6,035 bases of DNA, from NCBI GenBank assembly GCA_020630455.1, contig JAHDBK010000252.1:1-6035 (forward strand), in the 5' to 3' direction. Under the pieces are notes generated by a model. The model did not search any database, was not told where the DNA came from, and saw only the letters and a list, made by a program, of their open reading frames with translations. This stretch comes from Saprospiraceae bacterium (GTDB taxonomy: Bacteria > Bacteroidota > Bacteroidia > Chitinophagales > Saprospiraceae). Made by a program: the position numbers and the translations under genes. Shown here one piece after another: positions 1 to 6,014 of this stretch (positions are counted from its first letter, which is position 1; every line of letters begins with the position of its first letter).

Positions 1-34
1 AAAAAAACAGGGAACTACTTGCGTAGAACCCTGT
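1..34 (-). terminator. Probable intrinsic terminator (minus strand), GNRA-capped hairpin plus U-tract
   Basis: Positions 7-12 (ACAGGG) pair with 29-34 (CCCTGT). After a symmetric AA/AA internal mismatch, 15-18 (CTAC) pair with 23-26 (GTAG), leaving a 4-base loop at 19-22. Read on the minus strand the loop is GCAA, a GNRA tetraloop, and the stem is followed by at least six T residues (positions 6 to 1). That is the pattern of an intrinsic terminator for leftward transcription. On the plus strand the hairpin is followed by ATAACCCC, so it would not terminate rightward transcription. The only leftward gene upstream in the window is the beta-barrel gene ending at 339, about 300 bases away. A palindromic protein-binding site is the alternative. 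Confidence 0.55.
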
Positions 35-52
35 ATAACCCCAAAAAACCAA

Positions 53-154
53 ATGAAAAACAATCAAACTTATTTTTTTATATCTTTTAAGCCATTTCTG
101 GCTAGTGTTTTTTACTTTATATTGAGCATGCGTCAATCATTTTGTATCTTTTAG
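53..154 (+). CDS. Doubtful small hydrophobic ORF, 33 aa
   Basis: An ATG at 53 opens a 33-residue frame ending in TAG at 152-154. The peptide starts MKNNQ, then has a Phe/Ile/Leu-rich stretch (about residues 7-25, interrupted by one Lys and one Pro) that could be a single membrane segment or a signal-peptide-like start, and ends with SFCIF. The leader is A-rich (AAAAAACCAA before the ATG), as is common in Bacteroidota. I recognise no family. It may be a small membrane peptide, the broken N-terminus of an exported protein, or a chance frame in AT-rich DNA. Its position just after the hairpin at 7-34 is the only supporting context. Confidence 0.2.
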   Translation: MKNNQTYFFISFKPFLASVFYFILSMRQSFCIF

Positions 155-316
155 ACAAGGTCACATATAATTAGTCACTACTTGCTTAAAATTTTAACAT
201 TTCATTAATTATTAGTATAACAAATACACTTATGAAAAAGTTCTCTCACCAGCACTTAAATAATTATTAATCAAATATTTAACTATTTTAGTAGAGTAAC
301 ATTTTTTTTAAAATAA

Positions 317-340
317 AAATATTAAAAAAAATTAATATTT
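317..340 (-). terminator. Weak all-A/T inverted repeat at the end of the beta-barrel gene
   Basis: AAATATTA (317-324) is the reverse complement of TAATATTT (333-340), with an 8-base A/T loop. It overlaps the stop codon of the leftward gene. Read on the minus strand it is followed by further T-rich sequence, so it could slow or end transcription. An 8-bp stem made only of A-T pairs is thermodynamically weak, and such repeats arise easily by chance in this base composition. Confidence 0.2.
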
Positions 341-986
341 ACTTTTTCCTAGAAATTACCATGTTACAATTCAAAGAAATCAAACTAAATTTATTGGTAT
401 AAGGAATATCATTATTGTTATCGATTAAACTTATTTGGTAAGATAACATGGGTCTAAATCTTCCTAAATCAATTCCATAAGATAGTTGAAGGGCAAAATC
501 TTGTTGACTAATTAATAACCCCAACTGATTATCGCTTCTATTTGTTCCATCATCTAATTTAAATCTACCTCTATTCACTCCTAGCAAACCCTGTCCAAAT
601 ACAAAACCTGATTGTATAAAAGTTATTTTCTCTTTTATCTTAAAATTTGTTTTTAAATAGAAGGGCACATCAAAATAAAAAAAGTAATTTCTATAAATAG
701 TAATTCCTGTTTTATTGACACCATTATAATCTATAGCTAACTTTCTTCCTTTTACATTTAAAATTGTCCCTATTCCCAATGAATATTTTTCATTGAAATG
801 GTATTCATAAATAAAACCTCCATTGGCGGCTAATAGACCCTTTTTTTTCTTTACCTCAAAGTCAGTAATTACATGATTAAAATTCAAACCCGCTCTCATA
901 AAAAACTCTTGAGATTTTAATTCTTCATTTATTAATATTAATAAAAAAACAAAAGCAATGTATATCGATAATTTACTTGGATTCAT
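339..986 (-). CDS. Small outer-membrane beta-barrel protein (PorT-like)
   Basis: Predicted 215-residue exported protein, probably an 8-10-strand beta-barrel in the outer membrane; no substrate can be named. The ATG at 986 is preferred: the frame extends five codons to a TTG at 1001, but starting at 986 gives a clean signal peptide (MNPSK, hydrophobic core about residues 7-20, probable cleavage near SQ-EFF around residues 26-27). The mature part opens with FFMRAGLNFNHV, the amphipathic first strand typical of Bacteroidota outer-membrane beta-barrel domains. It continues with alternating polar/hydrophobic strands such as GGFIYEYHF, YSLGIGTILNVKGRKL, FDVPFYLKTNF, ALQLSYGIDLG and RFRPMLSYQISL. 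There is no type IX secretion tail. It is divergent from the PH-like membrane protein gene at 1118 and shares its upstream region, which holds paired palindromes. An 8-T run at 841-848 encodes part of a KKKK stretch. The family call comes from strand pattern and composition, with no decisive motif. Confidence 0.75.
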   Translation of the reverse strand: MNPSKLSIYIAFVFLLILINEELKSQEFFMRAGLNFNHVITDFEVKKKKGLLAANGGFIYEYHFNEKYSLGIGTILNVKGRKLAIDYNGVNKTGITIYRNYFFYFDVPFYLKTNFKIKEKITFIQSGFVFGQGLLGVNRGRFKLDDGTNRSDNQLGLLISQQDFALQLSYGIDLGRFRPMLSYQISLIDNNNDIPYTNKFSLISLNCNMVISRKK

Positions 987-1028
987 CTTAATGATTTTCA
1001 ATTTAATTATAAAATTAAGATTTTAGAC

Positions 1029-1088
1029 GTTATAACGAAAAATTGATTATAGCTAAATTATCTTTCATAAAAAACTTTTCGTTATAAC
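1029..1088. promoter_or_regulatory. Paired GTTATAAC palindromes forming a 13-bp perfect inverted repeat in a divergent intergenic region
   Basis: GTTATAACGAAAA (1029-1041) is the exact reverse complement of TTTTCGTTATAAC (1076-1088), separated by 34 bases. Each arm contains the self-complementary octamer GTTATAAC (1029-1036 and 1081-1088); the first copy extends to the 10-bp palindrome CGTTATAACG (1028-1037). The octamer centres are 52 bp apart, close to five helical turns, so two bound dimers would face the same side of the DNA. The repeat lies between the start codons of the divergent genes at 986 and 1118, which fits an operator pair controlling both. I recognise no known regulator consensus. 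An RNA hairpin in a leader is the alternative. Confidence 0.5.
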
Positions 1089-1117
1089 TTCTATTATACT
1101 AATCAAAACAATTCGGT

Positions 1118-1738
1118 ATGAGAGATTTTAATCATAATATATTAGACGATGAAGATTATATAAAAAAGGATTTTCATTTAGATAAAAATATTATATGGAG
1201 AGGAAATCCTTATAAGAAGCATCCATTTCATTGGAACAATCCGATTTTTACTGGTTATACCATTGCATTTATTGTGATATTAATCACATATTTTATTCTA
1301 CTGATTGTATCTTTTATTTTTTCCGTTGAATTAGAAATACAATCTTTTATTAAAAATACACGTTCAGAGCTATTTGGTTTATCTATTTTCTTATTGTATG
1401 CAATTGGAGGTCAGATATATTTATTTGTTAAGTATCATCTTTATCATAAAATATGGAAAAACACTTATTACGAATTGAGAACTGATTCGATAATCATTTA
1501 TAGTGGTATCAAAGAAATTAAAAAATTTACTATTCCTTTTTCAAATATTTCAAAAATACATTTACAAAAATCCAATTGGAGTAAATTAGGTTCTATCCAT
1601 ATATTTTTAAATCAAAAAATGGACTATAAAGTATTTAGTTTACAAGGAAATAAAATTGTTCAAAATCCGAGTATTGAATTTTTAGAAAATTCTAATGAAA
1701 TATATAATGTGTTTTTAAAAGCAATTAAAAATTTTTAA
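1118..1738 (+). CDS. Two-TM membrane protein with bacterial PH-like (DUF304/YdbS-type) domain
   Basis: A 206-residue protein of unknown function. It has a polar N-terminal tail (residues 1-40, including ILDDE at 8-12 and NIIWRGNP at 24-31), two hydrophobic segments (about 45-70 and 84-106), then a cytosol-facing domain. That C-terminal part (about 116-200) follows the bacterial PH/DUF304 pattern: a Y-E-L-R-x-D-S-I-I-I strand, a turn at YSGI, the strand FTIPFSNISKIHLQKS, then KLGSIHIFL, and a C-terminal helix (NEIYNVFLKAIKNF) after an NP. In this family the domain commonly sits beside two TM helices in proteins linked to the envelope, but no specific role is established here. The ATG at 1118 is the only reasonable start. 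The gene is visibly more AT-rich than lysS. It is divergent from the beta-barrel gene, and two bases downstream lies a stump sharing its ILDDE motif, suggesting a former tandem array. Confidence 0.7.
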   Translation: MRDFNHNILDDEDYIKKDFHLDKNIIWRGNPYKKHPFHWNNPIFTGYTIAFIVILITYFILLIVSFIFSVELEIQSFIKNTRSELFGLSIFLLYAIGGQIYLFVKYHLYHKIWKNTYYELRTDSIIIYSGIKEIKKFTIPFSNISKIHLQKSNWSKLGSIHIFLNQKMDYKVFSLQGNKIVQNPSIEFLENSNEIYNVFLKAIKNF

Positions 1739-1740
1739 AA

Positions 1741-1785
1741 ATGAAAGGGTATAAATACATACTAGACGATGAATTAATAACGTGA
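1741..1785 (+). pseudogene. Possible 5' stump of a tandem paralogue of the PH-like gene
   Basis: Two bases after the TAA of the PH-like gene, an ATG opens a 14-codon frame, MKGYKYILDDELIT, closed by TGA at 1783-1785. It repeats the ILDDE of the upstream protein at almost the same distance from the start (residues 7-11 versus 8-12), and the DNA over those five codons differs at one base of 15 (ATACTAGACGATGAA versus ATATTAGACGATGAA). The homology then ends and the frame runs into the 3' end of the convergent zinc-finger gene (stop at 1774-1776). The tight spacing is typical of an operon partner. I infer a truncated duplicate; a short coincidental match cannot be excluded because only about 15 bases align. 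Confidence 0.4.
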
Positions 1786-2112
1786 AGCACATCTCACACA
1801 ATTATTAGATTCAGGCATATACATCAATCTTTGAATAGGAATTGGACCTTTACATTTAATACATTTACCAAAATCTTTTTCATCTATTTTCTTAAGTGCA
1901 TTTTGCAATTTATCCATTTTTCGACGAGTAGTTCGGAGCGTCGCTTCAGCTACGCTTTTATTATTAATAGCATCCATTCTAGTAATTCTACCTAGAGAAT
2001 TTTCAGGAGCGATAGGTTTTGTATCTTCTACTAATTGATCAATTTGTTGTTGTGTCGTCTCAATTGTTTTTAGAAGTTTTATCTTAAACTCCGCTTTTTC
2101 TTCTTTATTCAT
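1774..2112 (-). CDS. DksA/TraR-like C4 zinc-finger protein
   Basis: A 112-residue protein of the TraR/DksA family. An N-terminal helical region (about 1-35) and a second helix (about 52-80) would form the coiled coil. The C-terminus carries the C4 zinc finger CIKC (C84, C87) and CVRC (C105, C108), with the family's PIPIQRLMYMPES between them. In this family the coiled coil enters the RNA polymerase secondary channel and, with or without ppGpp, alters initiation. The loop between the helices reads PENSLGRITRMDAINNKS, and the DxxDxA tip of Escherichia coli DksA is not present, so a classical DksA function cannot be assumed. It lies 36 bp downstream of the copper ATPase on the same strand with no clear hairpin between them, so co-transcription is likely. 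It is convergent with the PH-like gene. Family assignment is firm; cellular role is inferred. Confidence 0.88.
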   Translation of the reverse strand: MNKEEKAEFKIKLLKTIETTQQQIDQLVEDTKPIAPENSLGRITRMDAINNKSVAEATLRTTRRKMDKLQNALKKIDEKDFGKCIKCKGPIPIQRLMYMPESNNCVRCASRY

Positions 2113-2148
2113 AAATTTTATATTAAAAATCTAAAAAAAGGAACCATA

Positions 2149-4260
2149 TCAATCAATTCTTTTCACCCTTAATCTCAAGGAGTTTCCAATTACAACTACA
2201 TCTGAAAATGCCATAAATAATGCTGCCCACATAGGATTTAAGAAACCCAATGCGGCTATTGGGATAGCTACAATATTATAAGCAAAAGCCCAAAATAAAT
2301 TTTCTTTAATAGTTTTTAAAGTATGAGTTGCAATCTTATGGGAACGTGCAATACTTTCTGCTTGGTCATTTAATAAGACCACTGAAGCAGACTGAACCGC
2401 AATAGATGAAGCTGAACCATAAGTCATTCCTACATCAGCTAATGCTAATGCAGCGGCATCATTAATACCATCACCCACCATCACTGTTAAATCATTATTT
2501 TTTAATGATTTAATTCTTTCGTGTTTTTCATGTGGCATTTTTTCGCCTTCATAATGTTGTATATCTAAGCTTTTTGCGATTTCTTCTACTTTTGCCTTTT
2601 TATCCCCACTTAATAGATAAGTATTCACATCTTCTTGCTTAAGATATTTCATGACTTCTGAAACATTATCCTTCATTTTATCTTCTAAATCTAGTGTTGC
2701 CACTAATTCCTTATCCTTTAATACATAAACATTGTGATGGCTTTCATGAGTAAGCTCTTTTGCAATCTTATAAGAACCAATTTGCCAAATTATATTATTT
2801 TCATCAATACCGCTTAATCCTGTTCCTTTAGTTTCTTTTACTTCAGAAAAAGATAATTGAGTACTAGTTTCTAATTCTTTTAATAATGATTGAGCTATAG
2901 GATGTGAAGATTGTTGTTCTAAACTGATTATAGCTGCCTTGACTTCTTCTTCATTAGCATTGTTATATAAATTGAAATTTGAAATACTAAATTTTCCTTC
3001 GGTTAATGTTCCCGTCTTATCAAAAACGATATTTTTGGCTTGAGCCAAAATTTCTAAAGTCCTAGAACCTTTAATCAATATTCCTTCCTTTGCTGCTCTA
3101 CCTATACCTACCATAATCGCTGCTGGGGTGGCTAAGCCCATTGCACAAGGACAAGAAATTACCAACACTGCAATAGCATTCATCAATGCTTGTGTAAATG
3201 AAATATTGAAAAAGTAATAAGAAATCAATAAAGTCAATATAGCTATCCCAACAACTAAAGGAACAAAAATCTCAGAAATTCGATCGGCTAATCGTTGTAT
3301 TTCAGTTGGTTGAGTTTGAGCATTTTTGACTAATTGGATAATCTTATTTAAAACAGTATCTTTGCCTACAGCGGTCACTTTCATCTGAAAATTACCTGAA
3401 TTAACAAGAGATGCTCCTGTTAAATCATCTCCAATTTGTTTATAAGCATATTCACTCTCACCAGTCAACATAGATTCGTCTAAATATGCAGTTCCTTGGC
3501 TTACAATTCCATCAGTAGGAATAGCATCTCCTTCATTGACTTGTAGAACATCCCCAACTTTAAGGTCTTTAATGTCTACTTTTTCTATAGAACCATCTTC
3601 TTTGACTTTATTAGCAAAAGATACTTGTAAATTATTCAATTCTTCTATGGCTTTCCCTGTCCTTTGTACCGCTCTTTTTTCCATTAAATTACCTAAAAGA
3701 ACAAGAGTGATAATGGTCGCTGCTGTTTCAAAAAATATGTAATTGGGTTCATCCAAGATTAATCCAACAACGGAATATATGAATGCAGCTGTACTTCCCA
3801 AAAAGATGAGTACATCCATATTGGTATTTCTCATTTTTAAAGCAAACCAAGCACTTTGTCCAAAATGTGACACTCCAATAATATAAACAGGCAAACACAT
3901 TGCCATTTGAAACCACATATTGTGAAAAATATGAGGTAAGTTAATAAACATCATTAATAAATGACCTAGAAAAAGGGGCAAAGTAAAAATAGCACTTATC
4001 AAAAATTTGCGTTCTAAAGTCCACGTATTTTGGGTACTATCTGTTTCGTTTTCAATAATTGAAAAACCTAATTTATGTATACCCGATTTGATATCTAATA
4101 AAGAGATTTCTTTATTTTCATGGTTGAATTGAACATCATGTGTCGTAACATTTACATATACATCTTTCATTCCTTTTCTTTCCAGAAAACGAGTAACCGT
4201 TCTTGCACAATTCACGCAAGTCATTCCTTCTACCTTTAATTCAATTGTATTTTTCGACAT
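2149..4260 (-). CDS. copA: Heavy-metal P1B-type ATPase, Cu+ (CopA-like) exporter
   Basis: A 703-residue inner-membrane pump that couples ATP hydrolysis to metal export, most likely Cu+. In order: one N-terminal HMA domain with GMTCVNC (C15, C18); helices from about residue 86; actuator-domain TGES (266-269); the membrane CPC site (C370-P-C372) in VISCPCAMGLATPAA; phosphorylated Asp in DKTGT (D414); the P1B-specific HP of SSHPIAQS (H453, P454); GDGIND (596-601); and two last helices with the P1B-1 pattern Nx6YNx4P (N654, Y661-N662, P667) and Px6MxxS (P676, M683, S686). The usual second Ser of MxxSS is Asp (D687), an unusual change in a Cu-site position. With a single HMA domain it is shorter than E. 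coli CopA. The start ATG at 4260 directly precedes the HMA strand. The leader carries a 7-bp tandem repeat. I see no recognisable CueR or CopY operator. The family is certain; copper specificity is likely but qualified by D687. Confidence 0.93.
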   Translation of the reverse strand: MSKNTIELKVEGMTCVNCARTVTRFLERKGMKDVYVNVTTHDVQFNHENKEISLLDIKSGIHKLGFSIIENETDSTQNTWTLERKFLISAIFTLPLFLGHLLMMFINLPHIFHNMWFQMAMCLPVYIIGVSHFGQSAWFALKMRNTNMDVLIFLGSTAAFIYSVVGLILDEPNYIFFETAATIITLVLLGNLMEKRAVQRTGKAIEELNNLQVSFANKVKEDGSIEKVDIKDLKVGDVLQVNEGDAIPTDGIVSQGTAYLDESMLTGESEYAYKQIGDDLTGASLVNSGNFQMKVTAVGKDTVLNKIIQLVKNAQTQPTEIQRLADRISEIFVPLVVGIAILTLLISYYFFNISFTQALMNAIAVLVISCPCAMGLATPAAIMVGIGRAAKEGILIKGSRTLEILAQAKNIVFDKTGTLTEGKFSISNFNLYNNANEEEVKAAIISLEQQSSHPIAQSLLKELETSTQLSFSEVKETKGTGLSGIDENNIIWQIGSYKIAKELTHESHHNVYVLKDKELVATLDLEDKMKDNVSEVMKYLKQEDVNTYLLSGDKKAKVEEIAKSLDIQHYEGEKMPHEKHERIKSLKNNDLTVMVGDGINDAAALALADVGMTYGSASSIAVQSASVVLLNDQAESIARSHKIATHTLKTIKENLFWAFAYNIVAIPIAALGFLNPMWAALFMAFSDVVVIGNSLRLRVKRID

Positions 4261-4269
4261 AACTGCTAT

Positions 4270-4304
4270 GAGTATTGAGTATCGAGTATTAAGTATTGAG
4301 TAAT
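4270..4304. repeat. Heptamer tandem repeat, five GAGTATT-like units
   Basis: The units are GAGTATT (4270-4276), GAGTATC (4277-4283), GAGTATT (4284-4290), AAGTATT (4291-4297) and GAGTAAT (4298-4304), so each differs from the consensus by at most one base, or by a rearranged end in the last. The array starts nine bases upstream of the ATPase start codon and lies in its leader or promoter. A change in unit number would alter promoter-to-start spacing by 7 bp without touching the protein. Function is unknown. Confidence 0.85.
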
Positions 4305-4455
4305 TTTTTCAGTAATACTATATACCCTGTACTATTTTAATTATAAAAACAATAAAAAAATAAAGATGTTTCAAAAATTATTGATAAAATTAAAAAAACA
4401 AGCCATAAATAGAACTATATTATTCATATTATTATTAATTAAAAATAGGACTTTG

Positions 4456-4463
4456 TATTTTTG
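4456..4463 (+). promoter_or_regulatory. Bacteroidota-type -7 promoter element for lysS
   Basis: TATTTTTG matches the Bacteroidota primary-sigma -7 consensus TAnnTTTG exactly. No good TTG is seen at the -33 position (the region around 4428-4440 is ATTATTATTAATT-like), so the upstream half is weak. Transcription would begin roughly 5-10 bases downstream, near 4468-4475, leaving a leader of about 20-25 A-rich bases before the ATG at 4494. This also shows that the in-frame TTG at 4461 lies inside the promoter and is not the start. Confidence 0.55.
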
Positions 4464-4493
4464 CCATTCATTTTTAAAATAAAAAAGAAAAAC

Positions 4494-6014
4494 ATGCAAT
4501 TAAACGATCAAGAAATCGTACGTAGAGAAGCTTTGGAAAGATTGAGAGAATTGGGGATTAATCCCTACCCTGCTGAACAATTTCATGTATCGGCTTATGC
4601 CAAAGATGTCGTTGACTCTTTTGATGATGAAAATCCTAGCGAGGAACAATTCAGTATGGCGGGTAGAATCATGATTGTAAGAGGAAAAGGTAAAGTATCT
4701 TTTGCAGAATTACAGGATTCTACAGGAAGAATTCAATTATTTATAAAAAGAGATAACATCTGCCCAGATGAAGATAAAACCCTTTATGATGAAGTCGTTA
4801 AAAAACTATTGGATATTGGAGATTTTGTAGGAGTAAAAGGCGAAGTATTTAAAACTAAAACAGGAGAAATCTCTATACGTGTTAAAGAATTTACTTTTTT
4901 AAGTAAGTCCTTAAAACCATTGCCTATTGTAAAAACAAGAACGAATCCCGAAACAGGTGAAGAGGAAGTATATGATGCCTTCACTGATCCTGAATTGAGG
5001 TATAGAAGACGTTATGTCGATTTAGTCGTTAACAATAAAGTAAAAAATATATTCTTGAAGAGAAGTCGAATCATTTCTTCTATGAGAAATTACTTCAATG
5101 AACAAGGTTGGATAGAAGTGGAAACACCGATTCTTCAACCTATTCATGGTGGTGCAGCTGCTCGCCCTTTTGTTACTCATCACAACTCTTTAGACATTCC
5201 TTTGTATTTGAGAATTGCTAATGAATTATATTTGAAAAGATTAATTGTAGGTGGATTTGATGGAGTATATGAATTTGGCAAGATGTTTAGAAATGAAGGA
5301 ATGGACAGAACACACAATCCTGAATTTACGGCTATGGAAATCTATGTTGCATACAAAGATTATATCTGGATGATGGAAATGGTGGAAGAATGTCTAGAAA
5401 GAGTGACTCGCGAAGTTACAGGAGATACCAAAGTAACAATTGGCGAAAATATCATTGATTTTAAAGGTCCATATAGAAGATTATCTATGTATGATTCTAT
5501 TAAAGAATATACAGGCGTTGATGTCTCTGATATGAATGAAGAACAATTGAGAGCTCAATGCAAAACTTGGCATATTGAGGTAGATAATACGATGGGTAAG
5601 GGTAAATTGATTGATGAAATCTTTGGTGAAAAAGTAGAAGATAATCTAATTCAACCAACTTATATTACGGACTACCCTATCGAAATGACTCCACTGGCTA
5701 AAAAACACCGTAGCAAAGATGGTTTGGTAGAACGATTTGAATTGTTTGTCAATGGTAAAGAAATTGCCAATGCTTATTCTGAGTTGAATGACCCTATCGA
5801 CCAAAGAGAGCGTTTTGAGGAACAATTGAAACTCGCTGCTAGAGGCGATGAAGAAGCAATGGTACTTGATGAAGATTTTTTAAGAGCCCTTGAATATGGT
5901 ATGCCTCCTACATCTGGTTTAGGTATCGGTATCGACCGCCTTACTATGATGCTTACAGGTGAAACTTCTATTCAAGAAGTCTTGTTCTTCCCTCAGATGA
6001 AGCCTGAAAAATAA
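4494..6014 (+). CDS. lysS: Lysyl-tRNA synthetase, class II
   Basis: A 506-residue cytoplasmic enzyme that activates lysine with ATP and charges tRNA-Lys. The N-terminal OB-fold anticodon-binding domain spans about residues 55-137 (SMAGRIMIVRGKGKVSFAELQD near its start). The class II catalytic core follows: motif 1 around residues 200-214 (YFNEQGWIEVETPIL), then GGAAARPFVTHHNSL, RIANELYLKRLIVGGF, motif 2 with FRNEG (265-269) and HNPEFTAMEIY, and motif 3 GLGIGIDRL (475-483). The protein ends FFPQMKPEK, the usual end of the core enzyme, so it is complete. The frame could open at a TTG at 4461, but ATG 4494 is chosen because it gives the family's normal N-terminus (MQLNDQEIVRREAL) and the TTG overlaps the -7 element. 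It is divergent from the copper ATPase with about 230 bases between. Only 21 bases follow the stop, so neither terminator nor next gene can be judged. Confidence 0.97.
   Translation: MQLNDQEIVRREALERLRELGINPYPAEQFHVSAYAKDVVDSFDDENPSEEQFSMAGRIMIVRGKGKVSFAELQDSTGRIQLFIKRDNICPDEDKTLYDEVVKKLLDIGDFVGVKGEVFKTKTGEISIRVKEFTFLSKSLKPLPIVKTRTNPETGEEEVYDAFTDPELRYRRRYVDLVVNNKVKNIFLKRSRIISSMRNYFNEQGWIEVETPILQPIHGGAAARPFVTHHNSLDIPLYLRIANELYLKRLIVGGFDGVYEFGKMFRNEGMDRTHNPEFTAMEIYVAYKDYIWMMEMVEECLERVTREVTGDTKVTIGENIIDFKGPYRRLSMYDSIKEYTGVDVSDMNEEQLRAQCKTWHIEVDNTMGKGKLIDEIFGEKVEDNLIQPTYITDYPIEMTPLAKKHRSKDGLVERFELFVNGKEIANAYSELNDPIDQRERFEEQLKLAARGDEEAMVLDEDFLRALEYGMPPTSGLGIGIDRLTMMLTGETSIQEVLFFPQMKPEK

Larger units (their letters stand above)
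1..338. other. Gene-poor AT-rich stretch at the left edge
   Basis: No convincing protein gene of ordinary size is visible on either strand. The stretch contains the GC-richer hairpin at 7-34, a doubtful 33-codon ORF at 53-154, and from about 190 onward long A/T runs with no recognisable motif except a weak all-A/T inverted repeat at 317-340. The 9-mer ACTACTTGC of the hairpin (14-22) recurs at 177-185 without its palindromic partner, which may be chance. I see no tRNA, rRNA or CRISPR repeat. The likeliest reading is a long 3' region of the minus-strand beta-barrel gene that ends at the hairpin terminator, possibly overlapping the upstream region of something beyond the window. Confidence 0.6.

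Noticed and set aside
987..1001. Five-codon extension of the beta-barrel gene from a TTG
   Set aside because: The internal ATG at 986 gives a standard signal peptide; the extension adds only KIIK-type residues from AT-rich leader.
2113..2148. Terminator between the ATPase and the zinc-finger gene
   Set aside because: There is a T-run on the minus strand but no GC-containing stem in front of it.
3536..3742. 68-codon plus-strand ORF inside the ATPase gene
   Set aside because: It lies opposite the conserved actuator region of the ATPase, shows no domain or leader, and is a shadow of that coding sequence.
4305..4455. Copper-responsive operator (CopY- or CueR-like) upstream of the ATPase
   Set aside because: I looked for TACAnnTGTA and CueR-type dyads and found only loose partial matches around TACAGGG on the minus strand; not enough to call.
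4461..4493. Eleven-residue N-terminal extension of LysRS from a TTG
   Set aside because: The TTG overlaps an exact -7 promoter element, the encoded residues are Lys/Phe-rich leader-like sequence, and ATG 4494 gives the normal family start.
4784..4984. 66-codon minus-strand ORF inside lysS
   Set aside because: It is antisense to the end of the OB-fold and the linker of LysRS, with no recognisable protein features.
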